Assembly: GCA_029531795.1 (NCBI GenBank)
Contig: CM055954.1
Span: 62,001 to 126,000 of the forward strand
DNA: 64,000 nucleotides
Source: Sclerotinia nivalis
Lineage: Eukaryota; Ascomycota; Leotiomycetes; Helotiales; Sclerotiniaceae
Reading direction: 5' to 3'
Part shown: positions 61,901 through 64,000 of the stretch, in pieces
Numbering within the stretch: position 1 is the stretch's first letter
Layout of the letters: each line of letters opens with the position of its first letter
The notes under the pieces: generated by a model
Database searches by the model: none
What the model saw: only the letters and a program-made list of their open reading frames with translations
Told to the model about the DNA's origin: nothing
Made by a program: the position numbers and the translations under genes

Positions 61901-62957
61901 TTTAAATATTGCCGTGGGCGGTAGTAATACTGCTCTGATTATATAACTATTAGCGGGAAACTCCTAAAATCTTTTTATAGGATACTGTGGGTACTACTTT
62001 TTTATCTTGGTTTTATTTTTTATCTTTGTTTTCTTATTTTGCCTAGCTTGTGCTATACTCCCTAATCTTGGTTATATTATTTTGTAAAATAATCCTGATT
62101 TGAATAAGAAGCTTCTATACACTGCTTTATTTTTTTCCTTTTTTTATTATATATATTTTCTTATTACGTAAATAGTATTATATAATAATCAAAAGTTTCC
62201 TGCCTAAAAAAAAAATATTCTATTTTTTTTTTTAGCTTGCTTATTTTTTCTTTTGTCCTTCGGACAAAGAAAAGGGCTCCGCCCAAAGCTGAAACTGGGC
62301 GGAGCCCAGGGAAAAATTTTGGAAGCAAGGATAGAATTAAGGAAACTACATGAAGACTAATGCAAGATATTGCTAGAAGCATACACAGACGATAAAAATT
62401 AAAAAGAATGAACTTATAGACTGGTGTGCAGCTTTTTTTTTTAAGGAAAAGAGAAAGAGTACATACTATTATATCAGTGAAATGGACAATCCGCAGGAAA
62501 TGAAGTTAAAAATTCTTATAGAATACAAGGAAGCTTAAATTAAAAACATAAAGCTTGTTTATATGTATTCTTAGGTTTAAATTTAAAGTAAGATCCTCAG
62601 AGACTACACGTTATACCCCATGCTTGCTATTAATTAGCAGCCGGCTGCATATATTTTTTTTTCAAAAAATAAAGCCAGCACGGGTGAAGATATAGTCCAA
62701 TTTATAGTTGAAAAGCTATTAGGGAGGCTTGCCAAGCTAAGATATAATAAAAAAGTTGTTAGTAAAGCAAGCTCCTAAAATTGAATATAGATTATGCTAC
62801 AGTATTTTCATTAGCTCCTTTTGTTAGTGAAAACATTGTTACAATTATAGGTATTTGCTTATTAATTGGTGCTATGGCTAAAAGTTCTCAAGTTGGATTA
62901 CATGTCTGGTTACCGATGGCTATGGAAGGTCCTACACCAGTTTCTGCATTAATACAT
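58996..62957 (+). CDS. nad5: NADH dehydrogenase subunit 5, exons 1-3 (partial)
   Basis: N-terminal part of the large antiporter-like complex I subunit; the rest lies beyond the window. Exons: 58996-59319 ([53 protein letters not shown]), 60682-60927 ([60 protein letters not shown]), 62784-62957 ([41 protein letters not shown]). All junctions obey U/G. The start overlaps the nad4L stop by one base. Confidence 0.95.
59320..60681 (+). other. nad5 intron 1 (group I)
   Basis: Splits SHDP-HNQRF. Core 59358-59610: caaactccggggatctccta, ctcaggtatggtaataag, ttatcgcggatctaaatta, gagcaaagagtagacgg. The HEG starts in the core. Ends G60681. Confidence 0.9.
59461..60615 (+). CDS. LAGLIDADG endonuclease of nad5 intron 1
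   Basis: Intact 384-codon frame from ATG 59461 in the ribozyme core ([36 protein letters not shown]). Motif 1 [17 protein letters not shown], motif 2 [18 protein letters not shown]. The linker has [20 protein letters not shown] and [21 protein letters not shown] cacgcttgcgcagta word is embedded in frame just before motif 1. Stops TAA 60613-60615. Several TGA=Trp. Probably active; the same core-overlapping start occurs in nad2 intron 1 and atp6 intron 1. Confidence 0.87.
60928..61905 (+). CDS. LAGLIDADG endonuclease of nad5 intron 2
   Basis: Frame fused to exon 2, about 325 codons, two TGA=Trp. Motif 1 [18 protein letters not shown], motif 2 [20 protein letters not shown]. Domain text such as [20 protein letters not shown] and [20 protein letters not shown] differs from the HFxxYPL subfamily common elsewhere in the window, so it was acquired separately. 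Ends HLDSLTF before TAA 61903-61905. No disruption seen; possible homing endonuclease and maturase. Confidence 0.87.
62130..62205 (+). repeat. partial family A-like element (A10)
   Basis: ctttatttttttcctttttt start and tattacgtaaatagtattat core remain, but the right arm is replaced by caaaagtttcctg; a chimeric or truncated copy. Confidence 0.55.
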
Positions 62958-63317
62958 AAAAAAGTGAGAATAGGTTAATCACTCTTGTGTACAAGAACCA
63001 AATTCCGGGGACACCCTAAAGCCCTAGTAACCAAAGTCAGCTAGGAAACAGCTAGACCGGCCTGATTAATGACTCAGGGTATGGTAATATCACTAGAGAT
63101 TGCAGTAATGTAAATGGGTTATCGCGGATCTAAATCAGAATTTGTCTGTAAAAGAGCAACGAGTAGACGGTTCTTCAACTATATACCTGTGTGTTTATAG
63201 CTGTAAGGTGTACTCTAGTCAGCGGGAAACCGGCTCTTGGACGAAATTAAGTAATTCAAGATTAAAGTTACTGCAATAGCCTTTCCGTAAAGTTATTTAC
63301 ATATTATTAGTTTTTCA

Positions 63318-63407
63318 CCTTTTTTTTTTATTTTTTTTTAATTATAATTTTATTATTACGTAATAGATTTCTTATCATTATAAAAAAAATAAAAAAAATT
63401 AGGGGGG
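63318..63407 (+). repeat. family E inverted-repeat element, copy E2
   Basis: Close match to E1 (cacctttttttttt, attataattttattattacg, atttcttatcattataaaaa, aaaaaaattagggg). Confidence 0.78.
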
Positions 63408-63496
63408 CTCCGACTCAATAAGCGAGAGTTATTACTTAGAAAAATACTACTTTTATGAGTTAATAAGAAGGATAAATTTGTAGTTCGGCTGCTACT

Positions 63497-64000
63497 ATGG
63501 TAAAAAAACACTATTTTAGTTCTAAAACAAATGGTAAATTACATCCTTGATTTATCACTGGTTATACCGATGGAGAAGGTAGCTTTTCTGTTCGTTTACG
63601 TACAAAATCTAATAGTCAGTTTGGTTTTAATTTAAGTATTGTATACTCTATATGTGCGGAGATAAATCCTTTAAACTTAAATTTGTTGGAGCAAATTAAG
63701 GAGTATTTTGGTGGAGTAGGTTCAATTAGCAGGTCAGCTAATATGTATTATTATGAGATATCTTCTATTAAATCTCTTGTAAATGTTCGTGAACATTTTG
63801 AAGAATTCCCTCTTCAAACTACTAAATATGTTCATTTCAAACTATGGTGTCAAGTTATGGATATTATTGAAAGAAAAGAACATTTAACAGTATTAGGCTT
63901 TAACAAAGTATTATCTATAAAATCTTTATTCCCTAGAGGATTACCTGCTAAACTATTAGAAGTTTATTCTAAAGAAGATATTATACCTTTAACTAAACCG
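63497..64000 (+). CDS. LAGLIDADG endonuclease of nad5 intron 3 (partial)
   Basis: ATG 63497 (MVKKHYFSSKTNGKLHPWFI), then motif 1 WFITGYTDGEGSFSVRLRTK, ICAEINPLNLNLLEQIKEYF, HFEEFPLQTTKYVHFKLWCQ. Open to the window edge; the second motif lies beyond. One TGA=Trp. No disruption in the visible 168 codons. Confidence 0.85.

Larger units (their letters stand above)
60928..62783 (+). other. nad5 intron 2 (group I)
   Basis: Splits SFG-NIDYA. ORF first; between ORF and core lies a poly-T-rich stretch with partial A-like element A10 (about 62130-62205) and a hairpin ggctccgccca...tgggcggagcc (62276-62308). Core about 62475-62705 (aatggacaatccgcaggaaa, cctcagagactacacg, gaagatatagtccaa). Ends G62783. 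Confidence 0.82.
62958..64000 (+). other. nad5 intron 3 (group I), continues past window
   Basis: Core 62998-63250: caaattccggggacacccta, actcagggtatggtaatatc, ttatcgcggatctaaatcag, gagcaacgagtagacgg, followed by aagttactgcaatagcct. Element E2 lies at 63318-63407, then a HEG. No 3' exon in the window. Confidence 0.85.

Overview
This window is part of a large, AT-rich filamentous-fungal mitochondrial genome. Every recognisable gene is a standard mitochondrial one. TGA is read as Trp throughout (genetic code 4), and a tRNA-Trp with anticodon UCA is present. All genes lie on the plus strand. The tRNA run Lys-Gly-Asp-Ser-Trp, the joined nad2/nad3 pair and the overlapping nad4L/nad5 pair fit Pezizomycotina (Ascomycota). 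I cannot name a genus; the intron load suggests a greatly expanded mitogenome.

Layout: nad4 3' exon (645-1601); cob in 4 exons (2480-9329); a tRNA-Tyr-like element (10503-10660); atp9 (10851-11640) followed by two GIY-YIG genes and two extra atp9 tails; tRNA-Arg (13944); nad1 in 3 exons (14493-19099) followed by a pile-up of partial nad1 copies (to 23502); atp8 (23800); atp6 in 4 exons (24614-29717); two unknown ORFs, one collagen-like; a second atp6 tail with a LAGLIDADG gene (31766-32585); an isolated piece of LSU rRNA (about 32850-33790); tRNAs Lys, Gly, Asp, Ser, Trp (34809-35298); nad2 in 3 exons (35299-39926); nad3 (39927); a GIY-YIG gene; a cox2 5' copy joined to a displaced nad3 tail (42024-42540); cox2 in 6 exons (43726-54275); a gene-poor stretch with one unknown ORF; nad4L in 2 exons (57213-58996); nad5 exons 1-3 (58996-62957, continuing past the window).

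Most of the DNA is group I introns and homing endonuclease genes (HEGs) of the LAGLIDADG and GIY-YIG families, intact or broken. Two things stand out. First, at atp9, nad1, atp6 and nad3, HEGs sit next to extra copies of the 3' end of the host gene. This suggests mobile units that insert into coding sequence, supply a replacement C-terminus and push the old one downstream. Second, several families of short palindromic or terminal-inverted-repeat elements (called A to F here) are scattered through spacers and HEGs. Many HEGs are broken by them while the exons are spared.

The conserved genes encode complex I (nad1, 2, 3, 4, 4L, 5), complex III (cob), complex IV (cox2) and ATP synthase (atp6, 8, 9) subunits. 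No cox1, cox3, rns or complete rnl lies in the window. Exon junctions were inferred from protein continuity plus the group I rule (exon ends in U, intron ends in G). They are exact where both agree; exceptions are flagged.
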